Assembly: GCF_040436345.1 (NCBI RefSeq)
Contig: NC_133224.1
Location: 14,826,703-14,890,702, forward strand
Direction of reading: 5' to 3'
Length of the DNA stretch: 64,000 nt
Source: Pagrus major
Taxonomy: Eukaryota > Chordata > Actinopteri > Spariformes > Sparidae
Shown: positions 13,690 through 25,397 of the stretch, in pieces
Position numbering within the stretch: the stretch's first letter is position 1
Layout of the letters: every line of letters begins with the position of its first letter
Notes under the pieces: generated by a model
What the model was told of the DNA's origin: nothing
The model's input: only the letters and a program-made list of their open reading frames with translations
Databases searched by the model: none
Program-made: the position numbers and the translations under genes

Positions 13690-14360
13690 ACAATGTAGGG
13701 CAAGTTACTTGTCAAAATGCAATATATTACATATTACTAGTGACCTTCATTTTAAAGTAATATATTACGTCACAATTACTGTCTGCGTAGAGTAATAAAT
13801 TACTCATTACACTACTTTTTAGTTACTTTAAACAAAATGCCCAAATAACCTCTATACAACAATTAAATAGCCTAGATCTTTTTAAATGAACTAATAGCCT
13901 TGGACACAGGGATGAGCAGGCAGACAAAGGATCACAGTCTGATATATTATGAGATAGGAATAAACATTTTTCATTGTAGGCTCAGTCATATTAAACACAA
14001 TAGACCTATACCTTCTATAATGTAGCCTATAATGACATGACAAGACAAACATCTTTTACTATGCCTTTTTATTTTAGTCCACAAAACAAGGAATGCATGG
14101 ACACAATTAAAGTGTGCTCGGAGGACTAGGCTTCATCATTAGGCTACAAAATACAACTTAAATATTTCAGTCACACAGAGACTGAACAAAGAACTTATAG
14201 GCTCGGATACATTAAACACACAGAGCCTATATTAATATGGTCATGTCGGTGTGGATCTTAAAAAAACAACAATAAACGCTTCACTTCAGTCAGTAACGTG
14301 GATTGTGACGTAGTGATGCAACTGTAGTAATATATTACTGAAATACTATTAGTAAGACTT
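13690..14360. mobile_element. AT-rich hAT-like non-autonomous element
   Basis: Left part: AATGTAGGGCAAGTTACTTG with GTAATATATTACG motifs. Right part: GTAGTAATATATTACTG. This ATTAC/GTAAT pattern is typical of a widespread fish hAT-like repeat. No target-site duplication could be assigned, so the boundaries are approximate. Confidence 0.45.
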
Positions 14361-14584
14361 GAAGACTGAAAGTGAAAATCTAATAAATAAAGAAACAAAA
14401 ACAAAATAACGAGTCTAATTTTGTTCTTCATTTTTATTAATTGGCTCTAAGCAGACCCAACACTATGAGCCGAAGGAGTTGAGGTGTTATAAGGGGAAAG
14501 TACAGCTAGCAATCTGCTCACCACCGCCAGCAACACAGACACACATGTATAAATACTCACTACGTGCTGGCCACATATATATGT

Positions 14585-14800
14585 TATAGCATCGGCTTTG
14601 CAAAGAGCCAATAAAAACCACCGTTATGCAGACAGCACCCAACTGTTCCTCTCTTTTCCCCCATCCTCCGACACCCACGTTGCAATGCACATCTCGGAAT
14701 GTCTGGCAGACATCTCCGCTTGGACAACTGTGCACCACCTCAAGCTCAACCTTCATAAAACTCCTCTTCATCCCAGGCAGTGCTTGGCCCTGACCAATTT
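14585..14800 (+). pseudogene. LINE reverse transcriptase fragment
   Basis: The plus frame encodes YADSTQLFLSF (from a YADDTQL catalytic motif, second Asp changed to Ser) followed by ISECLADISAW and HHLKLNLHKT, typical of non-LTR reverse transcriptases of the Rex/jockey-like group in fish. Only about 70 codons remain. Confidence 0.7.
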
Positions 14801-15128
14801 GGTGCACTAGGCAAGAATTTAGCTGGTGCCCCCTTGCATCACAGTCAATATAGCCTATGAATGATATGGGAAAGCTAAGGTATGGAGTATTAACAGTAAT
14901 ATACTTTAACTGCACTTTAACACTGATGTAAACTTTAACAAACATAAACTGTGACACAATAAACCAAAGGCTTACAACTACCCTATTACTTATAAAGGGG
15001 ATGGAAAACTAATAGCATTTTAACTGACATACAAGCAGGAAAACAGAGCCAACAGTTTAAATTAACACCTGAACAGGCCTGACATTAACTTTCCAAATGT
15101 CCCTGATGAATTTAAGGTGGAGTAACAT

Positions 15129-15938
15129 TAGAGATGGAATTCATGGCTCTTTGAGGGGAGCCGGATCTTGGTGAGCCGTTCCTTTCAAAGAGCCGTTCAA
15201 AAAACTGGCTTATTTGACTGATTTTTATATTTATTAAGTTTTAAAAACCAGCCTGGTGGTAACTAATTTTATCTTGGAAATAATCACTGGGAGGTATGAT
15301 GGGGTGAGATTTGGAACAAAATAATACAAAATTAGATATCCCACCAATATCTGAGTTTGAATTATTCTGAAATATTGATTATAACATCATTTAACATGTG
15401 TGGACTAGGTTTTAAAGTCTGATCTGGATTCATTGTAAATATTCCACAAGGTTGCGCCATATCACTGTCTTCCACAAGAGAAAAGTGCATCCAAATGCTG
15501 CTCCCTTTCCTTTGGCTCATTTTGTCCAAACAACGACGTCACGACACACGACAGACTGACTGTCCTCCTCCTAATTAAGACTGCTGCAGCTGCTCTGCTC
15601 TCCGAGGCAGGGGCAGTCACGTGTGTCTGTTTTTTGTTTTTTTTCTTGTTTTTTTTTTTTTACGCAAAGGCAGCGTGCACAACTCAGGTGGCGTCATGCT
15701 ACATTTGCATATCTAATAAGCATCTGCACTCCTTCCCATGTAACTTTTTTTCCCCTCCTGTTCTCTGTCCCACTCAGGGGAGGAGCAAAGGAGGAGCTTT
15801 TGTGTGCACCTGCGTGAAACACACAGTGTTATAAAAAAAAAAAAAAAAAGAACTGTTCCCAGCTGCGACTCGGTTCCCATCGTTCATGTTAACGAGCCGT
15901 TCAAAAGAATCGGTTCGTTCGTGAACGTCACAACACTA
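15129..15938. mobile_element. Non-autonomous hAT element with 8-bp target duplication
   Basis: 810 bp, flanked by the direct repeat AGTAACAT at 15121-15128 and 15939-15946. Ends are TAGAGATGG and CAACACTA. Near both ends is the motif GAGCCGTTC (GTGAGCCGTTCC left, AACGAGCCGTTC right). No transposase is encoded; there is an internal T run and A run. The 8-bp duplication fits the hAT superfamily. Confidence 0.8.
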
Positions 15939-16079
15939 AGTAACATTAACTTAAGCTCTTAACTGATTATTAAACAATGCTACTATCGTCTGAAGTAAGC
16001 TAGCAAGTTAACACTGTGCTCCAACAATGGTAACTACGATGCATTAAACTATTAATTTCATTCACTTCATCACATTGAT

Positions 16080-19000
16080 GTTACTGTACCTCTTTCTTTT
16101 TCATGTTTTGCTTCCTCTTCTTTCCTTCTTTTCCTTCCCTGGGCGCCGGATGGTTTCAGCCTTTTGGACATTGTGGTTCTGCTATGCTGGTTGCTGGCCG
16201 GCAAGTTTTTTAGGTCTTGGAAGTGAACTTCTTTTGATTCTTTGTGGTCTACCATTCCAGATGAACGATGATATGCTCTTCTCCAGTGAATAGAAGAATG
16301 TTTTTTTAACTAAAATGGGGATGTTTTGGAAAAGGTATAGGAATTTTGGTAGCACAATCAGTTTTACCAGATTAATTCGTCCGACAAAAGACAGTGGGAA
16401 GCTCATCCATCTGGCCATATCTTTCTTACATTTTTCAAACAGAATTGTAAAGTTCTTAGTGAAAAGTGATGAGAAAGTGGGTGTGATCTCAACTCCAAGA
16501 TATTTAAAGCCCTTACTGACAATCCTAAATGGAAAACATGAAGCAGGGATTAGAGCGGCTTTCTGGTTCAGAGGAAACATTTCACTTTTTCCAAATTCGA
16601 CAAGGGTATTGAGAATGGAAGGAACAGATTTTACTGGGTCTGAAACATATAAAATAACATCATCTGCGTATAAGGATAATTTGTGTGTTAGGCCCCCTCA
16701 TTCTATGCCCAGAAAGTCGTTGAATTGTCTTAGAGCAGTAGCGAGAGGTTTGACTGCAATGGCGAAGCGAAGAGGGGATAAGTACCTCTGCCAAGAGAGA
16801 AATATTCAGATCGCTGTCCATTTGTAATTACTGCTGTTAGAGGTCGAGAATAGAGGAGTTTTATCCTAGGGAGATGGAAGGTTCATCAAAACCGAATTTC
16901 TTTAGGGCCAGAAACAAATACTGCCATTCGACTCGATCGAACGCTTTTTCAGCGTCAAGTGATATAACCATTTCAGGGGATCAAGTTGAGGAGGAGTAGA
17001 CAATATTAAAGAGTCGCCTAAGGTTAGAACTAGAGTGTCGATTTAAAATGAAACCTGTTTGGTCTGGCGAAAAGTGTTATCACTGCTTGACGTAAGGTGG
17101 GTGGGAGATGTCCAGATAAAAGAGATTCATTAAACATGGCTTAGAGCAGGGGGCAAAGCTTAAGTGCATATTTTTTATAAAATTCAGAGGTATATCCATC
17201 CAGGCCAGGTGTTTTGTTGCATTTTAAAGATTTATTAGCTGTCAGTATCTCTGCATTGGGGATCTCACCTCCAAGTAAAGAGTTTTGTTCAGCCGAAACA
17301 GAAGGTAGAGTGAGGTTGTCAAAGAAGCAGTTAAGCTGTGAAAGGTTATCGACACATTCTGAGCTGTATACATTACTGTAATACTGTTTGAAAGTGTTGA
17401 TTTCTATATGATCTGTATCTATTTCACCTGTTTCAGTATCATAAATCTTAGGAATTAGACGAGAGGATTGGGCTAGGCTGGCTTGCTGCGCTAGTAACTT
17501 GCTGGCCTTATCACCTGAGTCATAAACGTTGAATTGAGCTTTTGTGAGTAAGTATGTGGCTTTATCGGTGGAGGCTAAGTTGTATTCAGTCTGTAGTCCC
17601 AGTCTTTCTATAAAAAGTGCTGGGGTGGGAGAGGATGAATAGTGACTGTCAATCTCTGCAATCGATCATGAGATGTTGGTAAGTTTGGAGTCTCGTGCTT
17701 TTTTAGCCCTGGAGAAGTATTCAATTATATGCCCACGGAGATAGGCTTTCAGGGTCTCCCATAATGTTGAGTAGGAAAATTCTGGGAAAGCATTGGTTTC
17801 CATAAAGAAATTAATTTGAGAAGAAACATGCTTCACAAATTCTCAGCTAGGAGAAGATGGTTAAAGTCTCCAGTTGCGAGACGGCCTAACGCAGTTGGGT
17901 AACGTTACATGAAATGAGACAGCTCCATGATCTGATATAGTGATACTGTGATAAGAGCAAGAGCTAACATTTCCCAGTAACCTGTTATCTAGAAGAAAAT
18001 AATCGATGCAGGTGTATGTATGGTGGACAGTGGAAAAAAAGGAGAATGCTTTCTTATTGTTAAATTTAAATCTCCAGATAGAGATAGAGACAGATAGAGA
18101 CCTGAAACAATAACAAACCTCCCATTTGTATCAGCAATCACGTCCTTAGCTTGAAATGGAATGTCTTTGTATGTATGAGAATTGCTGTCTCTCTGGCTTT
18201 AGCATGAAATAAATAAATATAGGCTATGGGAAAACAGAATAGCGATGGCGAAATAAAGACTACCAATAAAGGAAAGAAGACTATCTGAATGGGGACTGGG
18301 GACTTGAACAGTGCTCTCAACTACCAGCGTTAAGAGCACTTGAACTCAGTTTTCACAAGGAAACAAAACCATACTGAATTTAGCATGAAACTGTATAAAA
18401 GACACTGGCATTGGCAAATGGAATCACAATGGGGACAGTACTTAATAAACTTACATTAATAACAGAAGCCTATAACAAAATAATATAGCAAAACAGAAAT
18501 ATACATAAAAGTAATCAGGGAGCATAGGTGAATACCTTTAGACCTAAATGTGGCCGCGCTTGGACTCAAGTGATTGACCGACAACCAGTTCATTATGAGG
18601 GAGACAGACAGAGTGAGAGGCGAGCCTGCCTGGCCGCTCTGCAGAAATGAAGGAAAACTTCCCTGGATGAAAAAAACACCATGCTGTCCGTGCTTGTCGG
18701 CAGTGTTGGGGAGACTTAAGCTACATGTAGTTGAACTACATAGCTTAACTACAATTTGCTGTAACTTGCTGGTAGTTAAACTACATTCATATTTTGTGCT
18801 GCGTCAAGTATTTCAACTACTTTTTAGGTCATTTTTTGTAGTTTAACTACTCAATTTACAAACTACAATTTTGGCCAATAACATGAAATATTTTTTTTTT
18901 TATTAAAAAAAGACCTATATAATATACATTTTATTTTATTTTTCTTTGAAAAAAGGCATGAAACATGTCATGACATGCTTAGCCAACGCTGCCTCTGATT

Positions 19001-20073
19001 GGCTTGCCCTGGCAGCACTCAAATGCTTCACAGAGTGGGTGGGTCTTTGTGCCAAGGAAGGCATTGCTCATATGGCACAAGCACGTCATGGACAACTCTC
19101 CCGCTACCCCCGATGTGCCCCCGAACGCGCCAGCCCAACCATGGCCAAATTTGAGCATGTACATGTTGGATATAGATGCATCTAAAAACTTTAAGAGACT
19201 GCTCATGTGTCGTGTCAACAAGCGATTCTGCCCTGGCATCTAGTTCTAGGGCCTAAGTGTTAGTGCCTCTTAAGTTCCTGTGATGTTGACCAAAAATGTC
19301 AGCTTTTGTTCTTTAAAAAATAAAACTTGAGTTGAGAGGCATATTTCTGCTGGCATGTGAATTTTTTGTAGGCTATTATATTTTGTTTCATATACACCAT
19401 ATGTTGATTTATTTAACGCTGAGTTAAATGAGTATAATGAGTATAGGTAGTTGCTAAAGCTACTTTTTTAAGCAGTAGTTTTACAAACTACTGCCAGGCT
19501 GAACTACATGTAGTTTTACAAGCTACACTTGCAAAGTAGCTTCCCCAACACTGCTTGTCGGTGACTTGGAGTTTAGCAGGAAAAAGCATCCTTTACATGA
19601 AACCGGCGCTTCTCAACTCTGACTTGACCGTGGAGTATGCCACTCTTTTCTTGGAGACCTCAACGCTGTAGTTGGGAAAGATGTGTACTACTTATGCGGA
19701 TGTTGTTGCATCTCGATCTGTTTTCCAAGTCGTCCATCTTGAGTTTGAGGGGATTGTTTTCTTTGGACAGGGCTATGCAGGTGGACTCAAGGGTTGCCAG
19801 TCTCATTTCCATATTGTTAAATGACGTCTCCATGTGTTGAATTGTCTTGCCGTGGCTTTGATAGTTGCTCGGTCAGCAGAAAGCTGGTCAGAAAGTTTGG
19901 CTGTGATGCTGTCCGCAATTGACTTGAGAAGTTTCTGCATGTTAGCCAGGGTTAGCAGCGTGTTGCTAATAGCATGCTGTTTGTTTTGGCTAGCTTCTGT
20001 ACCGCCACTGGATTATTTTCCGAAGGTTGCTCTTCTGTATGTTTGTTTGGCTTTTTCGAAGGTTTTCCCATGT
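16080..20073 (-). mobile_element. L1-type LINE, ORF1 and ORF2 relics (interrupted)
   Basis: Reading the minus strand from 20073: ORF1 starts MGKPSKKPNKHTEEQPSEN and continues in shifted frames to the coiled-coil signature DDLENRSRCNNIRI and EVSKKRVAYSTV, typical of L1 ORF1p. ORF2 follows: an endonuclease part (KARETAILIH near 18.2 kb, SITISDHG near 17.93 kb), reverse transcriptase with YADDVILYVSDP near 16.65 kb, and the C-terminal part FIWNGRPQRIKRSSL near 16.24 kb. Stops and frameshifts make it inactive. It is split by a hAT element at 18701-19553 and, at the ORF1 start, by the Tc1-like element at 20076-23618; its 5' UTR may continue past 23620. Confidence 0.85.
18701..19553. mobile_element. 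Non-autonomous hAT element inserted in L1 ORF1
   Basis: 853 bp beginning CAGTGTTGGGGAGACTT and ending GTAGCTTCCCCAACACTG, so terminal inverted repeats of about 13 bp. The direct repeat CTTGTCGG at 18693-18700 and 19554-19561 is an exact 8-bp target duplication. Sub-terminal ACTACATGTAGTT palindromes occur at both ends. No transposase remains. Removing it rejoins the L1 ORF1 sequence. Confidence 0.9.
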
Positions 20074-20637
20074 TACAGTTTTTCTTGATTGCTTTGATTC
20101 AGCAGTCAACTCAAACTCCACATTTTCAAAACAGTTAACACACAGGCCGAAACAGTGGCACTCATGGTCAAAATGATACATTTTGTTTGCAAAAGGCTCA
20201 AACCGTGCCAAAACATTTAAAATATGCAACAAAAGCAAATTTTGCCTTCAAACAACACAACTTGCAAACAAGTGTATGAGCTCTTCCAATCAACCATTAC
20301 ACAGTGGACAACAAAATACAAAATACAGCACTCAGTGCGAATCAGTGCACCATTGCTTGTCATTGTAGCCTATTACTGTCATAGCTTTCATGCCAGTGCC
20401 ATTTGTTGTCAAATTTGCCTTCTTGCAAAGAACTGGATCCAGAATCAGAAATGCTTTGATGCAAATTTTATTGATTCCATTGATTCTTTTTTTCAAACTG
20501 TGGCTGAAAACTGAAATACTGTAAATATTACACAAAATACATGTAAACCAAAATAAAATCTATTAGAGTATAAGAAATTAAGAAAATAAAAATAAAATCT
20601 ATTACAGTAAAGTATAAGAAATAGCCACTATTGATAC

Positions 20638-22018
20638 TCAGTCTCTTCTGTCTTGACGATGGGGCCACATGGCCTCATCCACATCACATTCAATATCCTC
20701 TCTTGCAATGCACCGAGGGAAAAATCTTCTTCCATGCCTTATTCAACCTTGACATTCCTCTGCACCTATTTCTTGGGCAGCAGCAGTCATTGCATTCAGC
20801 AAGGGCATCTGCTCATAGGGACGGTGATCATAAACCTTCCACCTCCAAGCACTGAAGAACTCCTCTATGGGATTCAAAAATGGGGAATATGCTGGAGGGA
20901 ACTGCATCATCATTCGAGGATGTACTGCAAACCACTCATTGACAAGGTGAGAGTGGTGGAACACCACATTGTCCCAGATAATGACGAAGAGTGGCATGCC
21001 AGGCCTCAACAGCCCTCTCTCCTCAGGTGGGATCAGCCTGTCATGAAGTGCATTCAGGAATGTTATGAGGCACTCGGTGTTGTATGGGCCAATAGTGGGG
21101 ATATGGCATAGGACACCATCATTGGAAATGGCAGCACACATGGTTATGTTGGCGCCCCTCTGTCCTGGAACTGTGATAGTGGCCCTGTACCCAATGAGGT
21201 TCCTTCCACGTCTCAGCACTTTACAGAGATTGAAGCCGGCTTCATCAACATAAATGAAGACATGTGCCCCCTCAGCTTCAAGCTCCATCATTCTCTAAGT
21301 AAAAAAAGGCAAAATGACAATGAAAAGTGTCTGCAGTTGACTCTAACTGCATGATATGACAAGGCATTACAGTATACTGTAGTAATGTTTCCTTACCTCC
21401 ACATATTGGCATCTGGCCTCCTTCACAACATCAGAGTTCCTTTGAAATGGAACTGTATAGCGCTGCTTCATGGCCAAATGGTTCCTTCTTAGGATGCGGT
21501 CAATGGTGGTCACGCTCACGTTGTTGATGTTCCTAAACATGCCCTGATCTGCGATCACTGCTGCCCTGATTTCACGCAGCGTTATGGCATTGTTTGCCAC
21601 AACCATGTTTACAACGGCTGCCTCCTGCTCAGCACTAAAAATTCTTCCTCTACCACCAGAGAATGGTAGCCTTTGGATTCTATAAAGAATACATGTAATG
21701 GGAGTGAGGAAACAATTACATTAAGTATATCACTGAGGATATTTCTGTATATATTGTACAGCGACATTACCTGTTTTCCTGTCGAAAAATTCTGACAATG
21801 GATGCAACAGTGTTTCTGTTTAGAACAGGTTGGACTCTTTGTCTAGCCTCTCTAAGTGAAAGGCCATGATTGATAACGTGATCAATAACAGTTGCCCGAA
21901 TTTCATCAGAAACCTGAGCCCTTCCAACTATACCTCCACCTCACACTCGGACTCCTCTTCCTCGGACCCCTCTACCTCTTACTCTCACTCTCATCTGCCT
22001 TAGACCTCTTCCATCCAT
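20638..22018 (-). pseudogene. DDE transposase of element A, intron-bearing, two nonsense codons
   Basis: Cut-and-paste transposase of the Tc1/IS630 superfamily. ATG at 22018. An Arg/Gly-rich N-terminus is followed by a helix-turn-helix region (IRATVIDHVINHGLSLREAR), then RILRRNHLAMKQRY and the catalytic domain: YVDEAGFNL, WDNVVFHH and SPFLNPIEEFF. There are 35 residues between the second Asp and the first Glu. Two introns with GT-AG ends are visible, one after RQENR (about 21773-21680) and one after CQYVE (about 21396-21293). In-frame TGA codons occur at 21943-21941 (near the N-terminus) and 20745-20743 (at an expected Trp, about 35 codons before the natural stop), so this copy is probably dead, although one 182-codon block with all catalytic motifs is intact. 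Confidence 0.85.
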
Positions 22019-22145
22019 GTTGGCAAAGAACAACACAGACGCTGCACCTTTTAAGGCCTGCAGACTGATTGCTAATTGAAGATTTGTGTGAAGGAGTGTC
22101 AAACAGACGGTGATGATGAAAACCGAGCGGATCCCAGTTTCTTTA

Positions 22146-23588
22146 CAGTTTTTGCTGAATGCTTACACACATGTAGCAGACTTTGGCTCACTGTGTCATA
22201 ACTTAACACACAGGTTGCGTAAGACACAGCACATGAAGACAAACTCCTAACTTATACGGCAAAATGAAACTCTTGAAACAAAACCTATAAAAATCCCATT
22301 TCAAAACTGTTTTTAGCATCAAAACGTTAAACACATGCACCTTTGAATTACTCTTTCCTAGCAGCAACAACACACAGATGTGCTTTATGCAAAACACAGC
22401 TGTATTCAGTACTTTGGATGGTTTTTGACTTTAAAAGACTCATACAGGTTTGTTTTTGTGAAAGATTGATCCACTACAGTTGATCTAGACACATGAAAAC
22501 AAAATGGAAACGCTTCAGATTTTTTTTTTTTTTGTTTTTCAGGTTTTTGCAAAAGTAAGGTCTTTGACTCTGGCACTGTTCCTCTCGAATGGAACTCTAT
22601 ACAGCTGCTTCAGTGAAATGTTGTGCATTTTAAGGATGCGGGAGAGTGTAGATATGCTGATTGTGTTGATGTCAGCGAAGATGATTTGATCTGCGATGAT
22701 CTGCTCTCTCAATTCACAAAGCCGGATTTCGTTATTTGCCAAATCAATGTTAACTATGGCCACCTCCTGTTCATCACTGAACATAATCTGCCTTCCACCC
22801 TGTGCAGGTCGTCTGGTAGTTCTGTAGAAAATGAACCATCATGCATTTTGTACTTTAAACCCATAGACCTTCAGTAATACAGCAATGTATTGTACTGTGC
22901 GTTTGAACAATGTGCAATACTGTAATTTCTTTGGTACAGTTTAGTGTGGAAACTTCAAAACATACCTGTTTTCCAGTCTGAAAGTTCTAATAATTGAGGC
23001 AACTGAGTAGCGACTTAGATTTGGCTGGACTCTCTGCCCCGCCTCCCTCATTGTAAGACCATGATTTATTACATGGTCCACCAAAGTGGCCCTCGTGTCA
23101 TCAGATATTTGTCTCCTTCTGTTGCCTGTTCCCCTTCTTCGTCCTCTTCCTCTTCCTGCTACTGCTCTTACTCTCCCTCTTCCTCTTTCTGCCTCCATGT
23201 TTCCAAAGTTGGCACAAAGGAGCTGAGCTCACAACAGGTGTATTTGTAGTGCTATGGCTTAGACTGATTGGTCTACAATTAGATTTTAAATGTTTTCATG
23301 TGTGTGAGTCTGTGTGCTTTTCCAATTGTAGTTGTGTTTTGTTTTTTAAATAGATGTGTTTTCCCAATGATTGTATGAGATTTCCTTTTTGAACAATGTG
23401 TCTTATGTAAAAAACAGTGTGTAGTGTTTTGCAAGAAGTGTGTTGGAGAATTTCAAACACAGTGCAAAGCATATATATTGTGTTTGCAGGGTTGGTGCTT
23501 TTGTTTAGGGCATGGTCACCAAAGTTAGAGGTTGTGATGCTTTGGGCATAGCAACCACTTTTAGTGTTTGAGCATTAGGCAAAAACTG
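22146..23588 (-). mobile_element. Tc1/IS630-like element B nested in element A
   Basis: 1443 bp. Left end CAGTTTTTGCTGAATGCT, right end the complement of CAGTTTTTGCCTAATGCTC; TA flanks at 22144-22145 and 23589-23590. Only 28 bp of element A remain beyond its right end. It is related to A in its inverted repeat (CAGTTTTT) and transposase. Confidence 0.75.
22553..23198 (-). pseudogene. Truncated transposase of element B
   Basis: Related to the transposase of element A: an Arg/Gly-rich start (MEAERGRGRVRAVAGRGRG), helix-turn-helix DHVINHGLTMREAGQRVQP, then after a GT-AG intron (about 22966-22822, same site as in A, after LENR) the linker MFSDEQEVAIVNID and RILKMHNISLKQLYRVPFER. The coding sequence breaks at about 22553, before any catalytic Asp, so the DDE domain is missing. 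Confidence 0.8.
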
Positions 23589-23814
23589 TAAGCAGGTCAA
23601 AGCAATCAAGAAAAACTGTAACTGGTCCTTCATACAAGTTTGCCTGAGGTAATGCACTAATAAATCCCATATGGTTCGGACTTAGACAGTATTTCAACAG
23701 AGCTCTCCCGGTGTGCAACCTACTCCGTCATTGATGATGGAGTAGGTCGACTCCGTCATTAGTCAATGACGGAGTCAAACCGGAAGCCTCGACTTGTAAT
23801 CTTTTTTATGGACC

Positions 23815-24418
23815 TTTCTGTAATGTTGTGTTTTCTGTAATGTTGATGTGTTTTCTGTAATGTTGATGTGTTTTCTGTAATGTTGTGTTTTCTGTAATGT
23901 TGATGTGTTTTCTGTAATGTTGTGTTTTCTGTAATGTTGTGTTTTCTGTAATGTTGATGTGTTTTCTGTAATGTTGATGTGTTTTCTGTAATGTTGTGTT
24001 TTCTGTAATGTTGTGTTTTCTGTAATGTTGATGTGTTTTCTGTAATGTTGATGTGTTTTCTGTAATGTTGTGTTTTCTGTAATGTTGATGTGTTTTCTGT
24101 AATGTTGTGTTTTCTGTAATGTTGATGCGTTTTCTGTAATGTTGTGTTTTCTGTAATGTTGATGTGTTTTCTGTAATGTTGTGTTTTCTGTAATGTTGAT
24201 GTGTTTTCTGTAATGTTGTGTTTTCTGTATTTTTGTGTTTTCTGTAATGTTGATGTGTTTTCTGTAATGTTGTGTTTTCTGTATTTTTGTGTTTTCTGTA
24301 ATGTTGATGTGTTTTCTGTAATGTTGTGTTTTCTGTAATGTTGATGTGTTTTCTGTAATGTTGTGTTTTCTGTATTTTTGTGTTTTCTGTAATGTTGATG
24401 TGTTTTCTGTAATGTGTA
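23815..24418. repeat. Minisatellite of 17- and 20-bp units
   Basis: About 33 tandem copies of TTTTCTGTAATGTTG(AT)GTG: 20-bp units with the extra GAT and 17-bp units without, arranged irregularly; a few units carry TATTT in place of TAATG. The minus strand is open for more than 200 codons only because of the repeat; it is not a gene. Confidence 0.95.
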
Positions 24419-25397
24419 AGATTAGCTATTTCTGTGTAATTATTATAGTTACTCTTAATGCCTGTCACTGGGTTGAATTCCAACGTATCTGGGTTGGATA
24501 AGTAATAAAACTAAAACTATTTTTATTGAGAAGTGCTGAGGATGAACTGAGCAGTATAACAGCCTGAGGAAAGAAGCTGCTTTGGAGTCTGGCGGTAAGG
24601 CACGTCCCTAAAAGAAAGTTTATTTTGTTTCACCATGATGATATAAGCTTACAGTTATTAATCTTATATAGCCACAAATAGAAAGAAAGAAAACTTGTAT
24701 TAAAAGTATGTCACATTTTTTTCCCTTTCAAAACAAATGCATGCACTAGCCAGATCAAGATGTTAACACTGAGGGGGAGGAAACACTTCTGCTGTTGTCC
24801 ACAGGGGCCACCAGAATTAACACCAAATGAAAGTTTGTAGGTGCTTTCATTATCTCACAACCCCTCAGATTCATGTGGTGGCCCTCTGAATGGGCCCCGT
24901 CGAGAATAATCACTGCATTTAAAGTTGTTTAAACTGGTTTAGATTCCAGCAGCTGCAACGGGTAAATGCAAATGAATGCATAATAATGTCATAGATAATA
25001 GTCACAGGGGACATTATTGGACAACCACTACTTTTTCTGCTGGTGACATGAAGCTTAAGTACTTTTTAGGGAATAGTTTTACAATGTGTTATCGGTGCTT
25101 TTACTTAAGTAATGGTTCTGAGTCCTTCTTTCAACACTGGGTGCCAGTACAAGTAGATGCTGTAACATGCAGTGAACCTTGTGATTTGTAGGTCTGCTCA
25201 TGTTGTTTGGATGGTTGTGGTGTCCAGCAGGCTATAATGCGGAGGCGTGGTTTTTGTCCCTAAACTGCGGAAAAGGGTTGAATGATCCCAAAAGCTTGGG
25301 GCAACAGGAGCACCAGAGGACACTGCGTAATACTGCGGAGCAGCACAGACAACAGACCTGCATATATTAGCAACGCTGTTTCCACAGGACTGAAGAC
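24419..25397. other. Region upstream of arrb2
   Basis: No gene recognised. A hAT-like relic (TTACTTAAGTAATGG and ...CTTTCAACACTGG) sits near 25050-25141. The last 200 bp before the arrb2 start codon should hold its promoter and 5' UTR; no TATA box or other element could be fixed with confidence. Confidence 0.4.

Larger units (their letters stand above)
20076..23618 (-). mobile_element. Tc1/IS630-like transposon A, interrupted by element B
   Basis: Starts CAGTTTTTCTTGATTGC and ends with its exact complement; the 22-bp terminal inverted repeats are perfect. TA dinucleotides flank both ends (20074-20075, 23619-23620), as expected for Tc1/mariner. Without the nested element B it would be about 2.1 kb. 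Its transposase gene is on the minus strand. Confidence 0.88.

Noticed and set aside
23806..24483. A 225-codon minus-strand open frame of repeated NITENT/HYRKH-type peptides, and the thought that the array could be a CRISPR
   Set aside because: It is the translation of a 17/20-bp minisatellite. Units are contiguous with no unique spacers, and the host is a vertebrate.
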